Assembly: GCF_964340395.1 (NCBI RefSeq)
Contig: NC_135553.1
Coordinates: 7,116,501 to 7,180,500, forward strand
Direction of reading: 5' to 3'
Length of the DNA stretch: 64,000 bases
Source of the DNA: Glandiceps talaboti
Lineage: Eukaryota; Hemichordata; Enteropneusta; Spengelidae
Below, one piece after another: positions 31,405 through 44,700 of this stretch (positions within the stretch are counted from its first letter, which is position 1; the number at the start of each line of letters is the position of its first letter). Below the pieces are notes generated by a model. That model was given only the letters and a program-made list of their open reading frames with translations. It was not told where the DNA came from and searched no databases. A program made the position numbers and the translations under genes.

Positions 31405-31699
31405 GGTATTTTCACTGGTGGCTATGCAAATGAGATAAAATGAGATAAAATAGATCCAAAGGTAAAACCAATTCCCGATGAAAATAAGCAAATAAATGCA
31501 TTTTTTTAAATGCACATATGTGTCTTTCCTGTTGTTACACACTTTTTGAACAATTTTTTGTTGGTTCATAATGTATTTCACTATTTTTCTCGACCATCGC
31601 AAGTTCTGGGGTATCAAATAACTATGCAAATTAGTGCCTTACCTATCAAATAACTATGCAAATTAGTTAGGTATTTTCACTGTTCATTATGCAAATGAG
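31405..31699. promoter_or_regulatory. Octamer (ATGCAAAT) cluster with duplicated composite unit
   Basis: Four ATGCAAAT octamers at 31424, 31624, 31656 and 31689, all on the same strand, plus an inverted one at 32350-32357. A composite unit GGTATTTTCACTG-N6-ATGCAAATGAG occurs twice (31405-31434 and 31670-31699) with identical spacing. A second direct repeat, TATCAAATAACTATGCAAAT plus TAG, occurs at 31612-31634 and 31644-31666. ATGCAAAT is the POU/Oct-binding octamer, found in histone, snRNA and developmental enhancers. Regulatory use is inference, and a repeat family is the alternative. Confidence 0.45.
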
Positions 31700-31758
31700 T
31701 AAACAACCTTTCGAACTACTTTATGTTTGTAAATATTGCCGGCGACCACTACTTTACA

Positions 31759-32120
31759 AATGGAAGATATTTCGGTGGATTCTGAACATAACGATTTGTT
31801 TAATTTGAATTATTTTGAACTTTCTGAGAGTGAATTTTATTATGATCAACAACAAAATAAAGCTGACCCGAGGCATGCGCCCAGCGACTACGGCCACCGA
31901 TGCTTCGTACACATCAACAACGCCCAACAAATGCAGCCGATGGGAGATCGTGCAACACAATCCTCAGGACCATCAACCAGCCAGAACGCAGTCAATCAAT
32001 TCCCACAGTTATGAGGAATGTTTTGAAAATACCCGTATTAGCGGTGGATCTTTCAATTTCACATTTCATGTCGCCGGAAACACCTCTGTCAAAGTTCTTG
32101 TCAGTGTGTTTACATTATAA
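31759..32120 (+). other. Two overlapping ATG open frames, unidentified
   Basis: An 85-codon frame (31759-32014, starting MEDISVDSEHNDLF, acidic and Gln/Asn-rich) overlaps a 92-codon frame shifted by -1/+2 (31842-32120, ending with EECFENTRISGGSFNF and FTFHVAG). They lie just downstream of the octamer cluster. I recognise neither. A frameshift or splice could join the acidic N-terminal half to the ISGGSFNF half. No poly(A) signal or clear splice sites are visible. Reported as a possible short gene or retrocopy only. Confidence 0.2.
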
Positions 32121-32520
32121 AACGCTGCAGACAATCCGTAATCTTTTCCGATTCTGATGAAGACTAACTTTTATAATATTGTACATTTTGAAAGATTTTA
32201 CTGAAGTACTATTATATAGGACACTAAGAATACCACGCTGTTGAATTGTATCTGTTTCTACTACTAAAATAATCGTGTATGCATTTCTTCTGATCGGTTT
32301 TGTGAATGAATCACAGCGGAGCTAGCTAGCGAGAGCAGGTCAACACGTAATTTGCATATCAATACTTATTGTTGTTGACAACCAATCATCGCTCATAATT
32401 CACGTCTGTGACCTCTGCCTGACCTGAATGACATGAGCTGGTGACCTGATACATATTCATGCGAATATGTTGTTCGCCCTTCCCCACCTGCATTTTATTG
32501 CGTTTTTGGTGTACATATGT

Positions 32521-32722
32521 AATAATAACAGAACCCCATGGCCTCGCAATGGACGGCAGGGCATACAGAAGTTATTTTCACTCGTGATTCGGTTTATTCT
32601 GCTGTATTTTCACTCGCTATCGCTCGTGAAAATACGCGGCAGAATAAACCGAATCACTCGTGAAAATAACTTCTGTACGCCCTACCGTCCATTGCGAGGC
32701 CATGGGGTTCTGTCATATTATT
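32521..32722. mobile_element. ~200-bp near-perfect palindrome (foldback/MITE-like)
   Basis: The left arm 32521-32613 starts with an AT-rich end then CAGAACCCCATGGCCTCG and ends GTATTTTCAC. The right arm 32626-32722 is its reverse complement, with a few substitutions and two 2-base indels. Only about 12 bases separate the arms. No ORF is encoded. A non-autonomous foldback DNA transposon is the simplest reading. Recent inverted duplication is the alternative. The outer ends (AATAATA / TATTATT) would be the place to look for target duplications. Confidence 0.85.
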
Positions 32723-34819
32723 CTTTCTGAGCTAACGTCACTTCAAATTTTGCAATGCAAGTGAAAATTCTGGACAAATTGTTGTTCGAATATGATGTTT
32801 CAAATTAACACAAAATATAGCCACTCAGTGTCTTCTGTAGTTAAGACTGTTTTTCAGCATGCTTGCCCTTGGTACATTGAATGTACTCCTTTTCCTTTCA
32901 CTTCGTTTCACACAGAAAGTTAATAAGCATCTGATTTTGATTAATATCTGTTAAGGAGATATCAAACGCTATGGGGTTTCAATATCAAACACTGATCATC
33001 CAGAAACGGTATGTTATGTTCTGATTTCATATGACGTCAATTCAAAAAGTCCTCTATAAAATACAGTAGCGACAATTAACTACACAGTTCTCTCATCGTT
33101 TATATTTTTCAACGGTGTGTTACTCCCCCCAAGTATATACATGACATTGTTTACATTGAAATAGTTATTACAAGTTACAGGGTCCCAATTTTTTTTCTTG
33201 ATATTAACTCGGTCATGCGTACCATTTGAGGATCATTTCAAGCGAATCATTTCAATATCTATTTCCGAAAGACATATCAGGATGGCTGCATACAATATGT
33301 GAAAAAAGACGTAAGACGGACCCAATCCACAATATGTTGAACGTATTAGATATGCAATTCTCAAGAGAGACGTGAAAAGAAAGATTTAAAATGTCTAAGA
33401 GGGATTCAATCATAATTGCCGTTTATAACCCAGAGGTTGATTTTTCTTCATGTTGTATTCCATACACGTATGAATTCGATAGTGAGATAGTTTAGTGCTT
33501 CTATGTTCAGGATATTTTAAAGAGTTAACCCCTTAAACTTACCGGAATAGAATCTTGCATATAGTATTGCCTACGGACCCCATATTACAATCCATGAATT
33601 GCCAGATGACACTTAAGACGACATACTCGAGACCGACGGCTGAAATTTTGGTACGAAAAACGGTCCTGACAAAAAGTAGAATTCAACATCAGTCGTCATT
33701 GTAACCACCGGGGTTTTAGTTATTGAAGATTTATCCGGACTCCTAGAGTTTCGATTTCACTTATTTTCAGCTATGGGATTGACGTTTCTCAGAAAACATG
33801 ATAAAACGTTAATATCCAGAGGGTGCAAATGCCATCCAGCAGATAGCGGCAAGAAGAACTCTTTATCATTGTAATTAGATGTCCTTCCAGTGTGTTGAAA
33901 CTCTTCGTTTATGTGTTGAGCAGTGTGAACGACTTATGTGTTATAATTGTTATCGTATCAAGCTACAGACTTGTCAGAGTAAGGAAACCGATTTAAATAA
34001 AGTATATGATTTCTATGTAAAGGTTCAAACAATCACTGTCACCAATACAAAGTATTATGTTCGTCGCTACGTTATAACGAATGTCGATATGCCATTCTCT
34101 CCATAGTGTTTATTATGTGTTGTAATGCTTAAAGCTATTTTAAAACAGAGACACAGAGAAAGAATCTGAATTATTTTGTTCTAAGATTATTGTACATAAT
34201 GACAAAATGCCGGCAATCCACGAAACTTAATCTTCGTTTTCCCTTTTATAAGGACAGTGTTTTTGCTAAGGTTGGGAACCCCAATATCAGAAAAAGGAGA
34301 AAAGGATGTGGCATAGTTTCCCATATTATCTGCCATAACTCTGTTTGGGAAACCAGATAAAATGACTAGACACCTTTGATAGATTTCATCTACTCACCAC
34401 CCAAAGCAAAACACTGACGCAAATGTGTGAAAAGTTTCTTTTGTTATATATCTTTGAAACTGTTTTTTTATGGATTAAAGAATCAATCTACATTATGTAT
34501 TACATCGCAGTATCACTTACATCTTTGGATATCATTTCCACAGACGGGTTTCGTTAAAACATCTACGCTCAATCCACCATTCGTCAGGCTAGTACGTGTT
34601 ATTTGGAACAACTCACTTCTTGCTTTTGTTTTGAAAAGTTTCGCTATGTTACCCTGTAAGTGTTTTTTTTCAACATGTTTTGCATATACAATCCCATTTT
34701 GGACTTCCAAAACTTCTAACCTTTGAGGTTGTCACGAAATAGTAAAAGCTAACGTGATAATCTCCAATAGTCTTGTATTTCATTCCGTACACAAAGTGTG
34801 AATTTAACATTTCACATTT
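32723..34819. other. Intergenic, nothing recognised
   Basis: AT-rich unique sequence. Short unidentified open frames only (for example 33879-34106 and 34427-34726). Confidence 0.4.
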
Positions 34820-34824
34820 ACCTA

Positions 34825-35705
34825 TTTTGTATAGCGCCCTTTCTATTATAAAAAATATATTCTAAAGCGCTGAACAATAACAATAACAAAAGCATTAGGA
34901 AATGAAATAAAACTAAATATATGTACAGTTTCTCGTTAGAGAGTTCCATAGTTTTGGCCTACAAATAGCGAAAGATCTGTCAATCAATTTATTGAACGAC
35001 CTGGGCACTATTACATTGTACTGAGGTCAAGTAAACCTAACAATGCCACTTTTTGACGACACACACATTGAAGAATGTCAGACATCATCCTATAAAGTGA
35101 AGTTTCAGTACTATCGAAATGTCTATAAGCTGACTAATTAGCTGGTAGAGGAGCATTGACTTGCATGTGGACGGTGAATTGATCGATAACAGTGCGTTCG
35201 ACTAATTTTGAGATGAAGCTGAGATTACTGACTGGTCTGTAATTGGATAAGTTTGTCCCGGCATCTGTCTTTTTAACAGTGGTGTGACTATTGCATCTTT
35301 CCAGGATTCCGAAATATACCATGACGAGGATTCCGAAATATACCATTACGAAGAGAGCAGTTGGTCATTCAGGTTATAATGGGTAGCAGGACATCAACAC
35401 ATTCTTTCAGTAACCAAGTTGGAATGGGGTCACTCATGCATTGCTTTGAACGGAGCCTTTAGGATGTAACGCCTTATTTCGTCAGATGTCACAGGTGTGA
35501 AACATTCCAACTTATTTTCAACCATCCTGGTTGCACAGTGGTTCATTGGTGGTACTTGTTCAGACTGATTGGCTAACTTTTCCCTTATGTTTTTGACTTT
35601 ATCGATGAAAAGGCGATTAAACGAGTTTTGCAAGTTCAGACTTTTACTCATGATCGGGCATCGGTGTCTCACTTGAATATAACAAATTAATACTTTGAAA
35701 CACAA
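34825..35705 (-). mobile_element. CR1/L2-like LINE, internally deleted and frame-broken
   Basis: Read on the - strand in order: the endonuclease-RT linker (FNRLFIDKVKNIREKL and TPVTSDEIRRYILKAP, 35430-35705); after a frame change, DPIPTWLLKECVDVLLP (about 35360-35431); then the start of RT with LSNYRPVSNLSFISKLVER (35134-35300) and SAYRHFDSTETSL; then, after a truncated LLDLS, an abrupt join to the C-terminal RSFAICRPKLWNSL block and a 3' UTR with the GCGCTATACAAAATAGG-type end near 34825. The catalytic RT core (FADD region) is absent. A 24-bp direct duplication (35304-35327/35328-35350) adds a further disruption. It is a dead copy. Confidence 0.88.
35304..35351. repeat. 24-bp tandem duplication inside the LINE remnant
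   Basis: Two copies of GGATTCCGAAATATACCAT plus five bases, in tandem, differing at one position. They sit within the decayed RT reading frame. Confidence 0.9.
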
Positions 35706-38449
35706 AATAGTTGACGTTAAACATTAACATGTATCATTTTTTGATTTCAACTCTGTCTATGCTTTTAAAGTCTGTTTATCCTATGATTATTTGCTATTGT
35801 CATACATTTTACTGCAAAATATCACGTTCTATGTATACTAAGTTTTATATCCGACAATCTTTCAGTGGATTATTTTGCTATCTTGAAACTTGAAACATCA
35901 ACTTAATCGTCGATCCCTGACTAGACTCATTCGTTACATTACAGTCATGTCTAAACCGTGAATTAAATCTCACTTACCATGTGAAGGAATAAAAATAACA
36001 CGAGTCGTGATATTTACTGTTACTTTGAGTTACTATTGACGTGCATACCGGATCATAAAGTCAGCAAATGGAATGATTGAATTTAATTTTTTTTAAACAG
36101 AGTTTGTTTTCTAAAGCTCACTTTCTACCAGTTGGTTTCATGTTTTATGTATATTAAAAGGGATAGTCACAGAACATACATGGTGTTTTTCCCCTTTATG
36201 ATAAACCTCACCTGGTGGCCATGAGAGATTACTGAAGCATCCCGTTTATTCATCTCAGTATTGCCTAGATGACAGACTGCAAAAACAGGAAATCCCCTTA
36301 TCAAAATCACATTACCAAAAATCATTCAAAATTCTATCAATAGTTGAATTATAATAGATAACGTTTCACTGCGGTGCGCAAATCTCCCAAATGGAGGTTT
36401 TTACGATGAACGTTGTAATTATGTTAGCATGTTTACGTACGTTAGTGGCTGTAAGAAAGGCAATGTGTCCAAACGAACTGCATTTGTTCACTTTTTACAC
36501 TGATAACGATGGTCGATGTTTGACAATATATGAATTGAACAGGAAACCATATTTTCACACGTATTCATGATAGCCACGATAAGTCTAGTACTTGATGCAA
36601 ACTATGTAACATGTGCCTGTGTATGTGTAGCGTCGCATTGTTGTTGTTGATATGTTTTGTGCCAGAAGGCGATGTGACTAGGTGTGAGGATTTTTCTTAT
36701 CCACTGTTAGCTTTGATGATCAAGTCCATTATTCGAAAAATCATCTATTATAACCGAAACCTTAGTTCATAGGTGTCTCAAAATTATGATTTATACTTTC
36801 GCATTTAACAACAAAATCGTAACTGTACAGGTTGATGTTTACAAACAATTCAACGTAGTTCCGACTATATTCACTATACTTCTGATGTCAGAAGTTTAGT
36901 AATATGAAATGTATGGATTTCATAATACTGTCCTTTGATGTCACACCCTGGGAATATGAGTGTTTATGTATAATAACGGAGAGTATTATGTTTTTAGTGT
37001 TAGATCTGCATTGACATTGGACAGAACAATTTCAGACCACTAAAGGCATATAACAATAGAGCATTGCGTCCGACACTCGATTTTGACATAAGTTCTAGAG
37101 AATATTTAAAATGTGTACCTCACATAAAAGGCGAATCGGCAAGACACTTTCACAAAAGGTTGTCCAAATGTGTTAATATTGGTAACATGTGTTTTACCCA
37201 TGAAGTGCCTTTCTGTAAAGACAGATGATTTTATATCGTACTCATGTTAAAGAGATGTCGCCGTAATACTATGCAGGACTAGCATACAGAGCAATTAGCC
37301 GAGTTTGTGAGTGAAACTGTCTTTTAAAAACATCTAGCGATGACTGATATACTGTATCGGACTACATGACGTCTATGTCACACAGGACTGGTTGCATGTA
37401 GTACATACACATCAACCAAATGAACAGATTCTTGCTAACAAAGCATAGAAAAGCGTACCAGGTAGCTTATTTCTCGTATTAATGTATTAGTTGACTAATA
37501 GGTAATCATAGTTTGTCCTTTTAATTTGAGTAAATTGAAGGAAGCTATTCACATGTCAGCGCTACATAATAACACATACCTGATGTAACTGTAAATCGCC
37601 ATACAGTGTAGATTCGTCTGTTTTCTGCTGGCGCCAATCTGTTGTGTTCATTCTGAGTATTTTCGTGAAAAATTTATCCTATTAACTTCTCTTAATTTGT
37701 ATCAAGACAAATAAACTGTCAGTGTCAAGCACATTTCCCAGATCAAACGTTACATGTAGCTTGTTAAACATACTATGTCTGTTTGACCACCTGTCCTACT
37801 TTACTCACCCTCCTCTCTCTCCCCCTCTCTTAGTCCATGGGCCAGAGGGGGTTACCGTGCACCCCCTCCACAAACCTCCAACTTAGGTATGTTTTGTTCA
37901 TTGGAGTCTACTGACTGAGAAACAAAATGTTAACAGTGAAAATGTTGGGATGCACTACCTGTTTGGCCTCGATTTCAAATTACATATGCGTCCCGCAATG
38001 GCGTAAAAATGTTGAGGGTAGGGGTAACACATTGTCTTCCATATGGCAAATGCAAGCATGGACTTTATTATCCATTATATATTTGGAAAGCGTAGGAAAT
38101 TTCCTTTCTAATGACATAATGTTTGCTATACATATGCCAAGAAATAAAATTTTGGCTTTAAGTTGTCGATTTTTGAAAAGTCAACAATTTTTCCGCAAAA
38201 TTAAGCATAAACTTTCCATTCTTTTAAAAAAAAAAAACATGTCTGATACATATAAGGGGTGTTTTTTATTCAGTTGAATGAGCTGAACAGGAAAAAGTAG
38301 GTCAACATTGAATATTTTGAGAGTTATTAATGATTTCTCAGCATCTTAGGAGCATGCTGATACATTTTTCTAATGGCTAGACATAATAGCTTATATTTGT
38401 TTACCCCTACCCTCTACTATCAGTATTTCAAAATAATAGTGTATAGTAT
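35706..38449. other. Intergenic, nothing recognised
   Basis: AT-rich unique-looking sequence. A CT-rich stretch with CCCCCTC runs lies at about 37800-37870. No supported exon. Confidence 0.4.
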
Positions 38450-38700
38450 GCCCGAGCTCGGCCTTCGTCCCTCGATATCAGTATGCGATTATAGTAGTGT
38501 TGCGCCGGATCGGAGCGCGGCGACGACTTAAATTTAGATAAAACGTAGGAAAAAAAAGGCGCGAGCGACTGTCGACAGTCTAGGGTATAAAGTTTTCTTG
38601 TATCATATAATAACGCGAATCCTCTCTAGTTGTCTCTCTGTCGGTCGGCTGGCCGACACGACACCTCAAATTACAGTATCAATGCTCGCGTCAGGTGACG
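38450..38700. promoter_or_regulatory. CpG-rich block with TATA-like motif
   Basis: By eye, about 26 CpG dinucleotides fall in about 250 bases, in an otherwise CpG-poor, AT-rich region. It contains the palindromes CCGAGCTCGG (about 38453-38462) and ACTGTCGACAGT (38568-38579) and a TATAAAG at 38586-38592. It might be a promoter of an undetected transcript or an inserted element. No coding frame is associated with it. Confidence 0.4.
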
Positions 38701-41700
38701 CACATTCATGTTCCTTATGGTAATCGCAAGAACTGATTATATTTTGATTGAAACCCTATGCATTTTAATGATCCTTTGCTTAAATAATGATTTTTAGTAA
38801 TTATTAGGAAATCTGTGCAATCCCCTAATGGGATGATAATGCGACAATTAGTGACTACAGGAGACAAATTGTTGTCTTTCCTCGCTCTGTCAAATTTGCC
38901 TACCCAGTTGTCTGGAAACCACATGCAGTCAGCCTTTTATAGAATTATTGTTATCTAACAAACTTTAAGACATTCGTCATGGCTTTTGACAGATGGCGTA
39001 GGTAATACCGATCACGTGTCATGACGTATTTCGTCTAAAATGACCCTACGATAAATACCAGATAGTGCTAATTCTACAGTCTAGTTACATTGATGTCAAT
39101 CAAACCTTAAGAGTTATAGTCAGGTCACAAAAGTCACAATATCTCATAAACACAGTAATGAAGTATAGATATGATTTAATTGAGACCTTGAAATACATGT
39201 ATTAATTACTTATGCCGAAAGGCAACCTTTGACTTTGTATCAGCCAGTTCATTAAAATATGTTATCGTACAAATTTCGGTGGTATTTGGGGAAATGTTAT
39301 TGATTTCGGCGAGGTTATCTCACCAACTTGGGTTTGTTCATCATTATGCCATCGGCAATGTTCATGAAGAAGTAGTAAGGAAAATTGCACACACTTAAAA
39401 AGGAGGTGTAATAACAGCAATTTAATTTTTGAAATGCAATAGGCAATGGTACAAATTTGATGCTGAAGTACATTGTGGTGACTTTCTTCGCACACAGGTA
39501 AGGTATTATCGAGAAATGAAGATCTTAGGAGAAATATCTTGGATGATAGTTTGGAATATCAGGTATGATATAAGTTGCATGATTTAAGGTTCTTGTAGAT
39601 ACTATATAAACGTCTACACATTATTGCGCAATAAACTTAAAAGGAAACAAGATACGTAAGCATAGTTCCTCAATACCTATTTCATCTGACCCATCCAATA
39701 ATAGAAAACTTGTTCGCGTTATTTCCAACGTGATTCGGCAAACCTCTGAGAGCAGTTATGAGTCAAAAGTGTTGCTAAGGCAACCTCTGTTGTAAACCAC
39801 ATAAATTACTAGTTTATTAAAATAATTCTACTGTGCTCACTCTCTGCCGAAACCATTGCTCCAGGTAAATGTAATCTCTACTCTTGACCATTTGGTGAAT
39901 ACTGCCTTTTACTTAATATACGCCGAAATGTGCATTTATGAGTATGTTTTTCTTTAGATGTGTGTTCAACATTGTAATTGCATATTTTGTACTGCAAGTT
40001 CGCTTTTTTGTTTCCTTTGAGTTTGCCTTTCTCAGAAGCCTGGAATTGTGTTCAAATATATTTATTTAAATGCAGTATAAAGAGAAGCATGGATTTCTCA
40101 CTATCTGAGAATATTTTTGTGGCTCTTTACACAAATTATCTCGTCTATTTATTGCATGGAGAACAGGTCGGTAAGTCAGTATACGACGCTTATACATTAT
40201 TTTATTCATATCAGTTTACTAACACTGCGTTAGTGCATAAACGTGTATAGACAATATGCATTGCGCGTCCCTCCATACAATTCCATGTATTGTGTACGCG
40301 CTGGGGGTTTGCACGCGCAACTCGGGGATGGTCGTCACCTGACCGTACGCTGGGTTTACCTGTTAAATCACTGTCTGTCATTGATGGTGTTTAGTCTTTG
40401 TTCTGTAAAATCTCTCATAATCAAAGAGGTCAACATGTGTTTCAATAATTTCCTGAAGAAAATGTTATTTCAAACGTAATATAAACAAAACAAGACTAAA
40501 TGCAACAACATAAGCGTCATCATCTCGCGCAATGCATCTTGGAACTTGAAAATCGACTATTGTGGCGCAGGTGCATTTAGGTCTAGAAGCAAGTCAAATG
40601 AACATTTAGATTAGGAGACAAGGAGGTTAGTGGAATTAGAGTTAAACATATAGTAACTGTTGGTGACTATGTACATGTTTTCAGTATAGACTTTGTCTTA
40701 CCACTTTACTTTAAATCATAATAGTATTTCTTCCTTGGTGTCAGTATTAAAATATTGTATTTCGATCTCTTTAACGGTGATTCCTTGATGCTGACAATGA
40801 CGCAACGTTCAAAAACTAAGGTTGATTCTCGGTCTAACCAATGTTGCCGGCCCTTATGATCAATAGGAAATGAAACGAATCAAACTACATTTGAAGAAGA
40901 GTAGAAACCATTATTCTATCAATACCCGTTTGTCGCCAGTTGATTGATCCCTTCAAAAGCAAATCTTAATCTCAACGGACAAGTTACTAAATTGATTCAG
41001 TTAGTTGAGTCTGTAGTCGTGCGATACTCATTCAAATAAGCCCTCATCCCTTTTGCGTCGTGTAGCATAATTTTTTTCTTGTTTTTTCCCCGACAATATT
41101 TCTATTCCCCATTCCTGCACCAAAATTGTGATTTACAAAATTGACTATGAATAAGTAGTTTGCATGCAACTGAAACTATGCAGTATTTCGATTTAAATGT
41201 CTTAAAGGAATTTTTAACAAGGATTTTTAACAAGGATCTAAGGAAAATGCTTATATCGAAAACTTTGATTGAGACAGACTGTAAACCCTAGAGCTTGTTG
41301 TGGTGAGTAACATTTCTATAATTATGTGGCTTCTTAATAGGTATGTATGCAAGTCATATTCGATTATAAGTTATATTTCAATCTCGGGTTTAATTTCAGT
41401 TACCTGCAAACTTGCAAATGATAGCTAAGTATAGTTCAGAATGTACACTACTGTGAGCACCGTTTAATATGCAGACAAAAATTACACCCCGCAAGCATAC
41501 TAACTCAGCTTGTGTCCCTGAATGTCGTCTTTATATTTTACATAGTTGCAATCGGTTTCTTTAAACCTTCCCCTTGATTTACTAGTCAAGTGTACCTAAT
41601 TGGGCCCTAAGGCATAAAACATTCCGATTATCCGACCATCCTAGTTTTCCCGACCCTAAACTTTTTTTAAATACATATTCGAGAAAAAAATAATAAATCA

Positions 41701-44700
41701 TAAAAGTCTCGCAAGAATTAGTGGACGCGGAAACTGAAATCAACTTAAACGGACAATATAAAACTGTTCTTCCAATTTGTAATGGCTACACTTGCGATGG
41801 GAAGAAACTAATAACACAAAGCCATTTGGAAAACACACAATTACCTGAACTAGACACTCACAACTGAAAAAATAAATAAAAATAAAATAAAGAATCTACC
41901 TACCCCACCTATTCTGAAATTGAGCATAATCGGAACCACACAATTTTTTTTATTAGGCTAAGGCCTAATAACACATTGTTAATCAAACCTCACTAATTCA
42001 ATCTCAAAGTCTAAGCCAGTTGTATCAAAAGATACACACGCATGCAAATGTTAAGCATGGACTGTTTACTCCAGTATATCGGAAAACGACGATATACTGA
42101 ATTTGGAGCTGTGGATTAACGTTTCCTTGCTAATGGCTAAATAGGGACTACAAATCTAAAAGTCAAACCTTTCTAGAATTAAAAGTTCGCCTTCCTTTTA
42201 GGAGTACAACTAGGGACAAGGTTGATTACGCAAAGTGGGATTTTTCGTGGGTGTTTCCATACTAGAAATTTCTTGAATATATAAAGTGAAATTGAATACT
42301 AGGAAACGTCGTAACCTGTAAAGATTTTCGAAATGCGTTGCTATAGTACTGTATTTCAAAAGACATTTATTAGGAAAACCCGTAAACCTCAGTATGCTCG
42401 AGCCCCCATGAATATCACGTGTTAAAGATAATAACCATTTTCATGTTAGCGAAGGTGAAAAGAGCACATGTGAAACATGCGATTTTTATGTTCATTATTT
42501 TAGTTGTTCAATGATAGAGAGTTCATATGATATTATCCCAGCAACCAAATGGCTCCATGTGGAAAATTGATAACCGGTACATCTAAGAAAAACATTGTTA
42601 TGCTTCATTAGGTAGTACACTTTCTTAAAAGGGTATGTCTCTCCTTTCGTGTGGTGTTGAAATTATGACGTATCGATCGTAAATCACTGTAATTATGGAA
42701 TTATCGGTTGCCAAAGACGACATGAGTAGGCCTAGACGGATGGAAACATCCGTACAGAACCCAACAAAAAAAAATGTATTAATACCTTAATGTAATTTGT
42801 ACCATATTCACAGGTGTAGTTATAGAAATTGGGACATGATCTACACAAGAAAGTAAAGAGTGTTTATTCTATCTGTATTCTACCTAGTTTGCAGCAAAGA
42901 ACTTGATCTTCGTTAACAGTTTTTAATAGGTATTTGATAGCGTCAACGAATGCCACTGCCTGTTTTTGTTACACATGATTATACAGCTTGTGAGATAAAG
43001 CAGATGTGACCATAAGCATATTAATTTCATCTCCAGTCCCGATCTTCTCTCTCATACTATATGTAGAGTTTATTGTGAGAATTCGTAAGGAATATGTTTG
43101 TCTTACAATTCTACACTTAGCGCATTACATCAAAATTTCGATACTTTACATAAAGGCAATCATTACCCCTTTTGTAGACCAATAACGTACGGCACAACGA
43201 CCTCTTGTAACTTTTCATAACTCGGGGATCATACATCCGTTGAGGCACACAGGGTTAAAATCCTCTGTACCAGATCCCCACTTGTACAACTCGGTTAACT
43301 GGGACACACTCGTAGTTCAAATCGATGATCAACTTTCTGTGTCTTCAAACTTAGGGGAGTAAGGGGGGGGGGACTTCAACAGTTAATTTCAACAAAACTC
43401 CAGTTTACGTGTTGAGCCTATAATACAGGCATATATTGTTCGTTGATATCCCCTGTGATATTAAGTTCATTACATTCAAATCTTTAATCTTGATATTTGG
43501 CAACCTTTATTTGATAATGCAGCATCAAAATAATCTCATTGATGTCTTCGATCAGCACTATTTAAATCAACGCGAAGGTGATTTAATATCAAAATATGTA
43601 TGTATTCTCCTTCAGTGACTATCTGTTCTTTGAACAGCGGTCTATTCTACTAGGACATTTCTATACCCATTATTAGTATTTTCGATCAGTACTCCGGTCC
43701 TTTCCTGTAAGTCAATACCATTGACTCGCAAGTAACGTCTAGGGCATATTAATCTTGTGGCACTGCTGTGTGAAACCATCATACATGAAGTAATCTTGTG
43801 TATCTTTATCGTTAGGACTTTGAAGTAGAACATATATAAGCTGCAAATTGAAAGTCACCAGATAGATAACACTAGATGCGAGGCACGTAGGGATAACTGC
43901 AGCTTTTATACAGTCATGTGACTCACTAAAAGGTTTGGTCTTTGCAAGGTTCATAGGACACAGCCACCTTCTCCGTCATAAAACCAGGTATGGTTAATTC
44001 TTTGTGAAAAATATGTAGGAAATTGACAATCAAGTGGTACCTTTTGTTATTTAAACTGGATTACAGACTGGTATGCTGTAATTGCTTCCTCTCTGTATGT
44101 TATTTGATCGAAATTCGTATGATAAAAGATTAGCGAAGAGAATCGACGTAAACGTTGGAATATTACTCAATCATTTACTTCGGGTTATGAGTCCTCGATG
44201 AACTTTGGTCAACATGTAAAGTTTTACAATCAAATTACTGTGCTGGAATGTGACCAAACAATATACCGTCTGCACATTAAGCGTTGCTCTCAGTTCCAGT
44301 CTGTAGATTCGGATATTGCGATGCAATTTGATTTCAGAAACAGTATGGCGTGCCTGTAGTTAGAACCAGTAATTGGCTGATAAAAGCGAGCCTATAATCT
44401 TACCCGATCGGAACATCAAAGCAAGACTCTTAATATTACGCAAGTTGTTTATATTCAGTTTTTTGATAAAGAAATTAATGAAGTGGAAGTCAGTCACATC
44501 TCTTTTTTAAATATGTGTCCCCCTGCCACAAGCAATTTAAAAGAGAATTGTGGCGTCCGTCTGTATTGATTACAAAGCTATATCTATATTTGGTCTCGGG
44601 GTACCAGTACACATAACACAAATGCAACGAGTTGCTTACTACACAAGCTGGCTGTCGTAGTCCTTCGTCAAACGGTATGTATATAGCATTATTGCTGTAG

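Noticed and set aside
34513-34726. Overlapping frames on both strands next to the LINE remnant
   Set aside because: No retroelement or other motif. Probably outside the element.
39460-39497. Short ATG frame (MLKYIVVTFFAHR) ending in a GTAAGG donor
   Set aside because: A signal-peptide-like exon was considered, but it is only 13 codons with no partner exon or promoter.
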